DNA of 34,934 nt from RGIG1918 sp964570895 (GCA_964570895.1 CAZMZD010000016.1:1-34934); one strand, 5' to 3'; counted from the stretch's first letter, positions 1 to 7,477 are shown. The notes: generated from the letters alone by a model not told the origin. Numbers and translations are program-made.

Positions 1-20
1 ACTGCCTGACAAAACAAACA

Positions 21-125
21 CTGTCATTCTGAACTCGTTTCAGAATCTTGTAAGCCCAAGGAACATTGCATTAATTATTGCAGGGTTGCCCAATTGGCAA
101 GATCCTGAAATAAATTCAGGATGAC
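21..125. repeat. MITE-like element with hairpin ends
   Basis: The left end begins CTGTCATTCTGAA and folds on itself (TTCTGAA/TTTCAGAA). The right end is a hairpin, ATCCTGAA/TTCAGGAT, that closes with GATGAC. Both ends match those of the longer elements at 9447-9583 and 28683-28816, while the middle differs. It encodes no protein. It is best read as a non-autonomous palindromic element of the same family. Confidence 0.65.
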
Positions 126-164
126 TATTTTGTTGCATTGTGTCGTCACGAAAGTCTGTAACTT

Positions 165-185
165 GTAGGTCAGGCACCGCCTGAC
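165..185 (+). repeat. REP-like hairpin, type A
   Basis: A GTAG foot is followed by the stem GTCAGGC/GCCTGAC. Related copies lie at 2381-2401 (inverted), 9413-9433 and 28831-28847. A GTAG tetranucleotide 5' of a short stem is the hallmark of REP sequences mobilised by RAYT transposases. That link is inferred, because no such gene is in the window. Confidence 0.7.
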
Positions 186-214
186 AAAATTATATGTGCA
201 TTTCTGAACTCTTA

Positions 215-238
215 GTTGGGCAAGTATGCCCAACCTAC
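215..238 (-). repeat. REP-like hairpin, type B
   Basis: On the minus strand this reads GTAG followed by the stem GTTGGGCA/TGCCCAAC with loop TACT. It is identical over all 24 bases to the plus-strand copy at 9384-9407, which indicates recent mobility or gene conversion. Confidence 0.75.
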
Positions 239-281
239 GAGCTTACGCTCGACTCCGTTCGTACGGAAATTCGCTGGATTT

Positions 282-707
282 TCATTTTTGCTCATCGTCC
301 TTGATGTAGTATTTTTCAGGGTCTAGCCCTATTTTTCGCATTACATCTTCGTATTCTTGTTTTGACATTGTATCGGTAATATAATATCGTCCTATTTTAT
401 CTAAATATTCTATATATTCCCATTTTTCATCTCGAGTCATATTCTCCATTTTTTCTTCATCTTCGGGATAATAGTGGACTGTTTCGGCAATAGTGTTGTT
501 CACATAAGTGCTATCTTCAGGTTCACACCAATTAGGGCATTTCCTTGAAACGAGTTTTTCTTCTTCTTTTGAATTGATTTTAAAAGTGTCTTTTATTAGT
601 TGCTTAAGTTTACCCACAAAGAACACTTTCGCAGGTAAGCTTGCTTTTGATTTGAGTTTAGTTTTATTTGTTGTTTTAACTGATGGTGAGATTTGACGGA
701 TTTTCAT
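282..707 (-). CDS. Hypothetical 141-aa protein, tandem paralogue 1
   Basis: Function not recognised. The first roughly 105 residues are nearly identical to the neighbouring gene at 704-1129: a basic N-terminus starting MKIRQISPSV, a stretch around 29-45 (FFVGKLKQLIKDTF), a CPNWC motif at 57-61, and an acidic/aromatic segment with DEKWEYIEYL. The last 35 residues are unrelated to the paralogue and highly charged. There is no signal peptide or membrane segment. The start codon overlaps the upstream stop (ATGA, 704-707), so translation is probably coupled. It is third in a probable three-gene operon behind a putative ADP-ribosyltransferase. A role as immunity or accessory protein is conceivable from position, but nothing in its sequence shows it. 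Confidence 0.75.
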   Translation of the reverse strand: MKIRQISPSVKTTNKTKLKSKASLPAKVFFVGKLKQLIKDTFKINSKEEEKLVSRKCPNWCEPEDSTYVNNTIAETVHYYPEDEEKMENMTRDEKWEYIEYLDKIGRYYITDTMSKQEYEDVMRKIGLDPEKYYIKDDEQK

Positions 708-1129
708 TTAGTATCTTTCATAATAACGTCATCTAAAGTGGCGCCGCATTTGTGCAAGAATTTTTCAAGTTCTTCTAGTGAATCATTTGAGCCGTCGTCA
801 TAATAAAAGCGTCCTATTTTGTTTAAATATTCTATATATTCCCATTTTTCATCTCGTGTCATATTCTCCATTTTTTCTTCATCTTCGGGGTAATAACATA
901 CTCTTTTTGCGATAGTTTTATTTACATAGGTACTGTCTTCAGGTTCGCACCAATTGGGACATTTCCTTGAAACAAGTTTTTCTTCTTCTTTTGAATTAAT
1001 TTTAAATGTATCTTTTATTAGTTGCTTGAGTTTGCCTACAAAAAACACTTTTGCAGGCAAGTTTGTTGCTTGTTTTAATTTAGTTTTTGATTTTGTTTTA
1101 ACTGATGGTGAGATTTGGTGGATTTTCAT
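704..1129 (-). CDS. Hypothetical 141-aa protein, tandem paralogue 2
   Basis: Function not recognised. It is the paralogue of the gene at 282-707, sharing the MKI-QISPSV start, the FFVGKLKQLIKDTF segment, C57/C61 in CPNWC, and the DEKWEYIEYL block. The C-terminal tail (from about residue 109) is different and acidic: DDGSNDSLEELEKFL. A good Shine-Dalgarno (AAAGGATG) precedes the ATG. It starts 23 nt after the stop of the putative ADP-ribosyltransferase and its own stop overlaps the next start by 4 nt. Soluble, with no signal peptide. The pattern of conserved body and swapped tail looks like duplication followed by diversification of the C-terminus. Confidence 0.75.
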   Translation of the reverse strand: MKIHQISPSVKTKSKTKLKQATNLPAKVFFVGKLKQLIKDTFKINSKEEEKLVSRKCPNWCEPEDSTYVNKTIAKRVCYYPEDEEKMENMTRDEKWEYIEYLNKIGRFYYDDGSNDSLEELEKFLHKCGATLDDVIMKDTK

Positions 1130-1152
1130 GTTTATTCATCCTTTCTTGCATT

Positions 1153-2271
1153 TTAGCAATTCACTTTTATTTCGTCAATTGGGTTTTGACTTAATATTGC
1201 ATCAAAATACCATAAATCTTCTTCCGGATTGTATTTAGCATTTGTTATTTCTAAGATACCATTTCTTTGCCCTAAAAATTCTGCTTCATTCGCTCGTTCA
1301 ATGTTGTAGCTTTCAATTGAAGCACCTTTTGTTCCTGCCGGTATTTTAATGTTCCATTTTATTTTTTCGACATAGCTTTCAATAGCGCTTTCTGTCATGC
1401 CAATTGACATGAAGCGAGGCTGCTCTACTTTTTGTTTGATTAAATATTTTTTTACAAACGAATCAACCTCTTTTTCATTGTATTTCCCATTTAAAAAATC
1501 TTGCCTAAAATTATTAGTTGTTAGTTCCATCAACTCTGTCAAATTAATGTTTTGACCTTCATATTTAACCCCAGACAAAATATTAAAACTTTTATCTCCA
1601 CGATATGCAACAAAGCTGTTTTTAACACTGAACATATCTAAAAACTTGGTAATTCCGTCGATATCTTTTTTAACTTCTTTTGTTATTTTATTATCACTTA
1701 AGGGTCCGTGAATAATGTTTGAATTGATTTTGTATTTAAAAATAGGCAAAATTAGCTCTTTTGGTTTTTTAACAACACCTTCATACACTGTGTCCCATTG
1801 AGCCGGATTGAATTCTAAAAAATCTTTTTCTTGGTCTGTTAATTTCATTGTTCTTGCAAATAGGGCAAGCTTTTGCATATTTGAAACGCCATCTGTCTTA
1901 CCCTTCCAGCCCTCAATATATTTGCCGTTTTCTTTATTCATGAAGTCTTGAATTATTTTGTAGTCTTCCTCTGTTAATTTAGGGTCTAAATCAATAACTT
2001 TTCTTGAAGTTTTGATTTTTGAAGAAAGCCTTTCCATTTCGCGGTAAATGTGGTTTCTTGTATCAAGCTTACCTTTGGGAAATAATTTCTTTACTTCTTC
2101 AAGGCTTATTGTTTTCTTTTGAAAGCTTGGGCAAAATTCATCAACTTTAGGGCGCGAAATTCCTAAGAACTTTGGCTTGGTGGATGGTGCTTTAGGGGTT
2201 TGAATTATCCCATTTGCAACATTATTGTTATTTCTTGTGATGAAATTTGTTATAGGTTTGATGTAAACCAA
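1153..2271 (-). CDS. Putative ADP-ribosyltransferase (ART exoenzyme-like fold), 372 aa
   Basis: The C-terminal half carries, in order, the three marks of the R-S-E class of mono-ADP-ribosyltransferases. YRGD at 223-226 supplies the NAD-binding Arg. FMSIG at 287-291 stands where the family has an STS-like strand. IPAGTKGA at 310-317 is followed by NEAEFLGQRNG, whose E329-A-E331 fits the ExE catalytic motif. The N-terminal 200 residues are unrecognised, largely helical and charged, with no obvious signal peptide. The start is TTG at 2271, with AAGGA about 9 nt upstream; no better ATG exists. It leads an apparent operon with two paralogous 141-aa genes. By family knowledge it would transfer ADP-ribose from NAD to a protein target; the target and any secretion route are unknown. 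The serine motif is atypical, so activity is uncertain. Confidence 0.62.
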   Translation of the reverse strand: MVYIKPITNFITRNNNNVANGIIQTPKAPSTKPKFLGISRPKVDEFCPSFQKKTISLEEVKKLFPKGKLDTRNHIYREMERLSSKIKTSRKVIDLDPKLTEEDYKIIQDFMNKENGKYIEGWKGKTDGVSNMQKLALFARTMKLTDQEKDFLEFNPAQWDTVYEGVVKKPKELILPIFKYKINSNIIHGPLSDNKITKEVKKDIDGITKFLDMFSVKNSFVAYRGDKSFNILSGVKYEGQNINLTELMELTTNNFRQDFLNGKYNEKEVDSFVKKYLIKQKVEQPRFMSIGMTESAIESYVEKIKWNIKIPAGTKGASIESYNIERANEAEFLGQRNGILEITNAKYNPEEDLWYFDAILSQNPIDEIKVNC

Positions 2272-2317
2272 AAATACTATTCCTTAACCTTCTTCTTTAT
2301 GTTGGTTTAAAGTTTAA

Positions 2318-2346
2318 CCCGCAAAATTTATTGCTTGATTTGCGGG
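2318..2346 (-). terminator. Stem-loop CCCGCAAA/TTTGCGGG, possible terminator
   Basis: A perfect 8-bp stem with a 13-nt loop. On the minus strand it is followed by TTAAACTTT, only a weak U-tract. It lies between the response regulator stop (2547) and the ADP-ribosyltransferase start (2271). It may end the regulator transcript or structure the 5' leader of the toxin-like gene. Confidence 0.4.
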
Positions 2347-2380
2347 GTATTGTTAAGAAAGGTGAAGAAGCCGTAGGTTT

Positions 2381-2401
2381 GTCAGGCAGTGCCTGACCTA
2401 C
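2381..2401 (-). repeat. REP-like hairpin, type A (inverted)
   Basis: On the minus strand this reads GTAG followed by the stem GTCAGGCA/TGCCTGAC. It matches the unit at 9413-9433 over its full length. Confidence 0.7.
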
Positions 2402-2410
2402 AGGTTGCTG

Positions 2411-2461
2411 CTAGGCGCTTTATGCTGCCCAGCAAGTATGCCCAACATCTAAAGCGCCTAG
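2411..2461. repeat. 12-bp inverted repeat enclosing a decayed type-B REP
   Basis: CTAGGCGCTTTA (2411-2422) pairs perfectly with TAAAGCGCCTAG (2450-2461). The 27-nt interior includes CAAGTATGCCCAAC, which matches one side of the type-B hairpin. It looks like one palindromic element nested in another. Confidence 0.6.
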
Positions 2462-2468
2462 GTCAGTT

Positions 2469-2490
2469 GTAGTGTGCGTTTATACGCACC
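2469..2490 (+). repeat. REP-like hairpin, type C
   Basis: GTAG is followed by the stem GTGCGT/ACGCAC with loop TTAT. The downstream bases TTAATTGCGA also follow the related unit at 9346-9366, so the repeated unit is longer than the hairpin. Confidence 0.65.
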
Positions 2491-2546
2491 TTAATTGCGA
2501 TAAAATAAGATTGCGACCAAACATAATTACGAGTCGCCTTCTTCGG

Positions 2547-3266
2547 CTAAGACACCAAATTCTCTCTTATCGCCTTCACTGCTGCTTGCACTCTGTCATC
2601 AACACATAGTTTCTGCAATATAGAGCAAACATGTGCTTTTGCAGTATGCACACTTACAATAAGTTCTTTTGCAATTTCTGTATTACTTTTACCCTGAACA
2701 AGATGTTTTAAAACTTCCATTTCCCTTTCTGTCAGTTGGTTTTTTATTTCAGAAGATATATTTTCTGATAAAAATTCAAGGTTATCAGGTTTTGGGAAAA
2801 GTTTAAGTGCTGCTCTTGCAACATTAGGGTCAATCCAACATGCTCCCGTTGCACAAGATACAATAACATCAGCTAAAATTTCAGGTTCAATATCTTTTAA
2901 ACAATAACCATTAGCTCCTGTTCCAAATGCTGCAACAACTTCTTCTTCTCTTTCATGAGAAGTTAAAACAATGACTTTTAAATCTTCCATTGTTTCTTTT
3001 ATTCTCATCATTGCTTCAAGGCCGTTCATTTTAGGTAGCCCTAAATCCATAAGGACAACATCAGGTTTTTTGTTTTTAACAATCTCTATACCTTCTTCTG
3101 CACTTTCTGCTTCGCCCACTACATTAATATCTTCAAATTCATTAAGTGCACACCTTAAGCCAACCCTTGTTAATTTGTAATCCTCAATAATCACAACACG
3201 CACTGCATTTTCTTTGCCGAGGGGATTGGTGTTTGAAACTCTCGCTCTTGGAGATTTAACAGTCAT
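2547..3266 (-). CDS. NarL/FixJ-type response regulator, 239 aa
   Basis: A two-component transcription regulator. A short unstructured N-terminus (1-22) precedes a receiver domain at about 23-140, with acidic pocket E28/D29, phospho-acceptor D74 in VVLMDLGLP, T102 and K124. A LuxR-type helix-turn-helix follows at about 177-235 (LTEREMEVLKHL, then NTEIAKELIVSVHTAKAHV). The length is normal for the family. The ATG has a GGAG Shine-Dalgarno in an A-rich leader. No histidine kinase is adjacent, so the partner lies elsewhere or the regulator is an orphan. It is transcribed divergently from the PBP gene across about 165 bp, but nothing shows that it controls it. Confidence 0.93.
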   Translation of the reverse strand: MTVKSPRARVSNTNPLGKENAVRVVIIEDYKLTRVGLRCALNEFEDINVVGEAESAEEGIEIVKNKKPDVVLMDLGLPKMNGLEAMMRIKETMEDLKVIVLTSHEREEEVVAAFGTGANGYCLKDIEPEILADVIVSCATGACWIDPNVARAALKLFPKPDNLEFLSENISSEIKNQLTEREMEVLKHLVQGKSNTEIAKELIVSVHTAKAHVCSILQKLCVDDRVQAAVKAIRENLVS

Positions 3267-3397
3267 TTTTTTCTCCTTTATTTTTAACTACTACATACTA
3301 TTTGAATTGCTGTAAGTATAATATCTAGAAGTTTAATTGGGTGATATTAGCCAATGCGGTAATTTTGTTTATTAGCCACTTATATAACTTGAAAAAA

Positions 3398-3425
3398 TTG
3401 CAAAAAAATAGCTTTGATATACAAT
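3398..3425 (+). promoter_or_regulatory. Promoter of the PBP gene, apparently leaderless
   Basis: TTGCAA (3398-3403), a 16-nt spacer, then TACAAT (3420-3425). Only 6 nt separate the -10 from the ATG at 3432 and no Shine-Dalgarno is present, so the predicted transcript starts at or next to the start codon. Confidence 0.55.
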
Positions 3426-3431
3426 TGTAGT

Positions 3432-5576
3432 ATGACAAATTACAGGTATTCTTCAAAGCGAAATAAAAGAAAACGTAAAAGCGAAAATGGCTTTGTAAAC
3501 CTTATCGTAATGTTTTTTATTATGTGTTTTGCAGGGTTTGTTGCTTTTTATGTTTATCTTGTTACGCTTCCTCCGATAAGCAATTTTGACGCAATAAAAC
3601 CAAATCAAGTCACAAGCATATATTCTTCAGATGGCGAAATTATTAAAACTTTTGCACCTTTCAAATTTAAAAAAGTTGAAATTGAAAACGTGCCTCAAGA
3701 TTTAAAAAATGCAATTATCGCAACTGAGGACAAAAATTTCTATAAACACAAAGGTTTTGATGTTTTAGGGTTAATCAGGTCAACTTTGGTTAACATTAAA
3801 GCAGGCGGGGTAAAACAAGGCGCAAGCACAATTACCCAACAGCTCGCAAGAATTTTATTCTTATCAAACGAAAGAACTTTTGACAGAAAAATTAAAGAAC
3901 TAATTATTGCAAGCAGAATTGAAAAAACAATCACAAAAGAAGAAATTTTGGAAATGTATTTGAACGCTGTTTATTTAGGCTCCGGCGCTTATGGTGTTCA
4001 AAGCGCTTCTGAAACATATTTTGATAAAAACTTAAATGAACTTTCTCTTGCGGAGATGGCGCTTATTGCAGGCTTACCGCAAGCACCAAGTGTTTATACA
4101 CCGCTTAAAAATCCTGATTTAGCAATCAAAAGAAGAAATCAGGTTTTGAAAAGAATGTATAAAACGGGAAGAATAACCAAAGAGCAGTTTGAAAAAGCCA
4201 AAAAAGAGAAATTAAACTTAAGCAAAAAAGCTAGCATTTATTCATACAACAAGGCTCCGTACCTTGTTGATTATGTATTAACAGAGCTTGAATATTTAGG
4301 TTTCACTGAAAATGAAATTTCTCAAGGCGGTTTAAAAATTTATACAACAGTTGAATATGAAGCACAAAACAAGGCGCAAGAAGCAGTTGCAGACTTGCTT
4401 GCAAATGCAGGGCTCACTAAAGACAAAACTCAAGGTGCTTTGTTCTCATTTTCTCCTATAACGGGAAAAATTTATGCTTATGTCGGCGGGAAAAATTATG
4501 GCCAAACTCAATATGACAGAGTAACAAACGCAATTCGCCCACCGGGGTCCTCTTTCAAACCTTTTGTTTATGCGGCGGCAGTTCAACAAGGTTTAAGGCA
4601 CAATGATTTAATTGAAGACACTCCGCTTCAGGTTGGCAAATGGGCGCCTAAAAACTATGGTGGCAAGTATTATGGAAAGAAAATTCCGGCTTGGCTTGCG
4701 CTTGCAATTTCATCTAACGTGTGTGCAGTGCGCACAATTCAAAAAACAGGCATAAATTCAGTTATATCTTTAGTTCGCGACTTAGGAATTACAACTCCTC
4801 TTCAAAACGATATGACAATTGCTCTTGGTTCAAATGGCGTAAAGCTTTACGATATGGTTGTTGCATACGGTGCTTTTGCAAATGGCGGGTTTAGAGTTCG
4901 TCCATATTCGGTTGAAAGAGTTGAAAATTCTCGCGGTGTTGTAATATATGAAAACCAAGGTCCAAAAATTGCGAAGGTTTTGGCGTATGAAACAGCTTCC
5001 GAAATGACTTATATGCTTAAAAAAGTTATTGAAAAAGGTACAGGTCGCGGTGCAAACATAGGGCGCGAAGCAGCAGGCAAAACAGGCACAACAGACGATT
5101 ATAGAGATGCTTGGTTTATAGGTTACACTCCTGAAATTGTGACAGGTGTTTGGATAGGAAATGACGACAATTCAAAACTTGGCGGGCACATTACAGGCGG
5201 TTCAATCCCTGCAAGAATTTGGGCAACTTATATGAGAGTTGCAGTGAAAAATTCAAAAATTGATAAATTTGATTATCCAATATTAAAAGAAGAAGACAAA
5301 AATGCGCATGTTAAAGTTGAAGAAGCTGATGAAATAGTGCCCGAAACAAAAAATGATAATAAAGAAGAAGTTGACACTCCTGAAAAACAACAAAGACACT
5401 TAAGAGATGAAAAGCAAGAAGAAGAAACAAATGTTGTTCAGCAACCTTTTAAAGTTCAAACTCCAAAAGCCCAAGAAGTGAAAAAAATGGCGCCAATTCC
5501 AACTCTTCCGGCTTCTGCGCCTGTTCCTCAAGAACATGTTAGCGCTCCCACTCCGCCGCTTCCTTCTTCAAATTAA
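3432..5576 (+). CDS. Class A penicillin-binding protein (PBP1A-like), 714 aa
   Basis: A bifunctional peptidoglycan synthase acting at the outer face of the inner membrane. It has a basic cytoplasmic tail, one membrane anchor (about 20-47), and a GT51 glycosyltransferase domain (about 60-230) with the EDKNFYKH motif and catalytic Glu near residue 99. A transpeptidase domain (about 330-610) carries the SSFK serine motif at 373-376, SSN at 427-429 and KTG at 550-552. The last 95 residues are an acidic, then Pro/Ala-rich linker-like tail, longer than needed for catalysis. An upstream in-frame TTG at 3414 is unlikely, because the -10 element would lie inside the gene. The 3' end overlaps the convergent WYL gene by 38 bp. 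Confidence 0.93.
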   Translation: MTNYRYSSKRNKRKRKSENGFVNLIVMFFIMCFAGFVAFYVYLVTLPPISNFDAIKPNQVTSIYSSDGEIIKTFAPFKFKKVEIENVPQDLKNAIIATEDKNFYKHKGFDVLGLIRSTLVNIKAGGVKQGASTITQQLARILFLSNERTFDRKIKELIIASRIEKTITKEEILEMYLNAVYLGSGAYGVQSASETYFDKNLNELSLAEMALIAGLPQAPSVYTPLKNPDLAIKRRNQVLKRMYKTGRITKEQFEKAKKEKLNLSKKASIYSYNKAPYLVDYVLTELEYLGFTENEISQGGLKIYTTVEYEAQNKAQEAVADLLANAGLTKDKTQGALFSFSPITGKIYAYVGGKNYGQTQYDRVTNAIRPPGSSFKPFVYAAAVQQGLRHNDLIEDTPLQVGKWAPKNYGGKYYGKKIPAWLALAISSNVCAVRTIQKTGINSVISLVRDLGITTPLQNDMTIALGSNGVKLYDMVVAYGAFANGGFRVRPYSVERVENSRGVVIYENQGPKIAKVLAYETASEMTYMLKKVIEKGTGRGANIGREAAGKTGTTDDYRDAWFIGYTPEIVTGVWIGNDDNSKLGGHITGGSIPARIWATYMRVAVKNSKIDKFDYPILKEEDKNAHVKVEEADEIVPETKNDNKEEVDTPEKQQRHLRDEKQEEETNVVQQPFKVQTPKAQEVKKMAPIPTLPASAPVPQEHVSAPTPPLPSSN

Positions 5577-6468
5577 AACTATCGCGAGATAGATTTTCTA
5601 ACATTATATCGACTTCTTTAATCAAAAATTCTTTTTCCTGCTGCGGAGAGATTATTTCGCAACAAGTTCCATATTTTAAACATCTGTGGATTAAAGTGAG
5701 TTTATCTTGGTGTTTATTGCAAATCGTTTTTTCATTTTCGCTTTCGTAATGTATTGTTTCTTTTTCATAAGGATAATAATTTTTTGCAAGCCTGCCTGTC
5801 ACTTTGAAAATTGTTGCAAGCGCGAAATTATCTGCCCCTTTGTTTAAACCCATGCTTGAGATTGCGGCAATCTTTGAGATAATAAAACGTTTATATTTTT
5901 GGCTTCTTTCATCGTAAGCGTTTAAATAAGCGGTTCCTTTTGCAAATTTAATTGATTTTGGAACTATGACAAATAATTCGTTGTTGTAACTAATTTTTAA
6001 CCTGATATCTTCTTTCAAAACATTTGAAATAATGCCGATAATTTCATGGCACCTTTGCCTGATTGAAGGGATTGTTGTGATTGGGATTTTATTTAATATT
6101 TTCGCATATTTTGCTTTGGTTTCTTTGTATGTAAATTTCAATATTTTAGAAAATACAGATTGGATTTTGTAGTCAAACTTTTTAGAATTAAATTTTTGTG
6201 AAAATTTTTGGAAAAATGCGAGAACATTTAATTCGCCATCGCTTAAATCTATAAAGAAAGGCACATTTTCAAGATAAAATTTACCGTTTTTCTTTTTTAT
6301 AGAACAGCCCGCCGTTCTTAGTGTTAGAAAATATTTTGTGATTGTTTTAGCGCCAACGCTTAGCCCGTCTTTATCAAGTTCAAAAGAAAGCTCTTCAAGG
6401 CTGTATGGCGCATCATGAAGCAGTTTTAAAATTTTTATAATTCTGTAACTTGAATTAATTTTTCTCAT
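5539..6468 (-). CDS. WYL-domain transcriptional regulator (second of pair), 309 aa
   Basis: A probable DNA-binding regulator. An N-terminal winged-helix (about 5-65; YRIIKILKLLHDAPYSLEEL) precedes a WYL-like fold around 150-205 (RLKISYNNE, then TAYLNAYDE and FIISKI). WYL domains sense nucleotides or other ligands in characterised families; the ligand here is unknown. Its ATG overlaps the stop of the upstream WYL gene (ATGA, 6465-6468), so the two are probably translationally coupled and may act as a heteromer, as PafB/PafC do. The C-terminus converges on and overlaps the PBP gene by 38 bp. The sequence is diverged and I cannot name its regulon. Confidence 0.72.
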   Translation of the reverse strand: MRKINSSYRIIKILKLLHDAPYSLEELSFELDKDGLSVGAKTITKYFLTLRTAGCSIKKKNGKFYLENVPFFIDLSDGELNVLAFFQKFSQKFNSKKFDYKIQSVFSKILKFTYKETKAKYAKILNKIPITTIPSIRQRCHEIIGIISNVLKEDIRLKISYNNELFVIVPKSIKFAKGTAYLNAYDERSQKYKRFIISKIAAISSMGLNKGADNFALATIFKVTGRLAKNYYPYEKETIHYESENEKTICNKHQDKLTLIHRCLKYGTCCEIISPQQEKEFLIKEVDIMLENLSRDSFNLKKEAAEWER

Positions 6469-7409
6469 CGGTATATTTTTCTAATGTCTTTAAGTTTTTC
6501 TATGATTTTTTCTCTTAATTCTTTGTCTTCGACCCAGACACAAGCGCTTCCAAAGGTTAATATTTTTTGTATGAAATAAAATTCAGTAAGAATTTCAGTT
6601 TCTATCACAATATATTCTTCATTAAAATCAACTATTGTTTCAACTTCATCCGGAAGATAATAAGGCAAAAGTTTTTTATTTAAAACATATTTGCACATTT
6701 TTGGTTCATATATTTTCTTTGTTTTTGGTTTTTTTGAGCTTACAATTTCTTTAATTTTATCTAATCTTAAATATATTAAATCTTGGTTTTCAAAAATATC
6801 TGTGAAACACCAAAAATATAATTTGTTGTTATCTTTTTGATGAGTGATTTTGTATGAATAAGCTTCAATTATTCTATCGCCACATGTGCCCGCATACACA
6901 ATTTTAACCTTATGTTGCCTATCGCAAGAGGTTTTTAATTTATTTAAAATATCGAAATTAACATCTTGAAAATAACCAAAATTTAAAAATTCTTCCATTG
7001 CATTTTCATCTTCGATGTATTTTGCAATTTTTTTAAAAATTTCATATAAATCAATAATTAAGCGCCAATCGCACAAATCCATAACAGATTTTTTCGTTTG
7101 GTTGATTATATCAATTTCGCTTTTTGAAAATTTAATTTTCAATGGGTTCCAATTAAGTTCATATTTATAATCATTTCTTTTGCTCCCAATTTCAATATCG
7201 AAACCGGCGCTTTTTAAAGTGTTTATATCAAGCCGTACGATGTCAGGATTTATATTTAGGTTTGGATATTTTGTGTTTATTAATTCGCAAATTTCACTTT
7301 TGGAATATCTTTTCTGCATTAAAAATTGCAATATTAAGAAAAGCCTTAATCCTGTCGAGCTGATTTTATATTGTGAATTTTGAAGTGTGTATTTGCTCTC
7401 TTCGGTCAT
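6465..7409 (-). CDS. WYL-domain transcriptional regulator (first of pair), 314 aa
   Basis: It has an N-terminal HTH (about 16-75; LRLFLILQFLMQKRYSKSEI), a linker, and a WYL-like domain around 160-225 (KVKIVYAG, then KLYFWCFTD and LIYLRLDKI). The C-terminal extension (about 240-310) has the WCX-like beta/alpha character seen in PafBC-type proteins. It is first in a two-gene operon with the WYL paralogue at 5539-6468, overlapping by 4 nt. On the minus strand, TATAAT (complement of 7420-7425) lies 10 nt before the ATG with AAGGTG close to it. It is divergent from nrnA with under 70 bp between starts. Target genes are unknown. Confidence 0.75.
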   Translation of the reverse strand: MTEESKYTLQNSQYKISSTGLRLFLILQFLMQKRYSKSEICELINTKYPNLNINPDIVRLDINTLKSAGFDIEIGSKRNDYKYELNWNPLKIKFSKSEIDIINQTKKSVMDLCDWRLIIDLYEIFKKIAKYIEDENAMEEFLNFGYFQDVNFDILNKLKTSCDRQHKVKIVYAGTCGDRIIEAYSYKITHQKDNNKLYFWCFTDIFENQDLIYLRLDKIKEIVSSKKPKTKKIYEPKMCKYVLNKKLLPYYLPDEVETIVDFNEEYIVIETEILTEFYFIQKILTFGSACVWVEDKELREKIIEKLKDIRKIYR

Positions 7410-7462
7410 AACACCTTATATTATAGCTTATATTTATAATTTTTTTAAAATTATCCTGTTTG

Positions 7463-7471
7463 TGCTATGCT
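7463..7471 (+). promoter_or_regulatory. Extended -10 promoter of nrnA, apparently leaderless
   Basis: TGC-TATGCT is followed by exactly 6 nt and then the ATG at 7478. No purine-rich ribosome site is present. The same geometry, including the preceding TTTGTGC, occurs before dnaE (16014-16034). Confidence 0.55.
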
Positions 7472-7477
7472 CGTCTT

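Larger units (their letters stand above)
1..281. repeat. Intergenic repeat island 1 (REP-like hairpins plus MITE-like element)
   Basis: No gene was found here. The stretch holds a partial type-A repeat at 1-10, a MITE-like element at 21-125, a type-A hairpin at 165-185 and a type-B hairpin at 215-238. The remainder (about 237-275) is rich in short GC-containing inverted motifs such as GAGCTTACGCTC. The island lies just downstream of the minus-strand 141-aa gene that ends at 282. Confidence 0.75.
2272..2546. repeat. Intergenic repeat island 2
   Basis: No gene was found. It contains a perfect hairpin CCCGCAAA/TTTGCGGG (2318-2346), an inverted type-A REP (2381-2401), a 12-bp inverted repeat enclosing a decayed type-B unit (2411-2461), and a type-C hairpin (2469-2490). 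It separates the response regulator gene from the ADP-ribosyltransferase operon, both on the minus strand. Confidence 0.75.

Noticed and set aside
508..1238. Plus-strand ORFs at 508-696 and 954-1238
   Set aside because: They are antisense shadows of the duplicated 141-aa genes. Their similarity to each other only reflects the duplication on the other strand.
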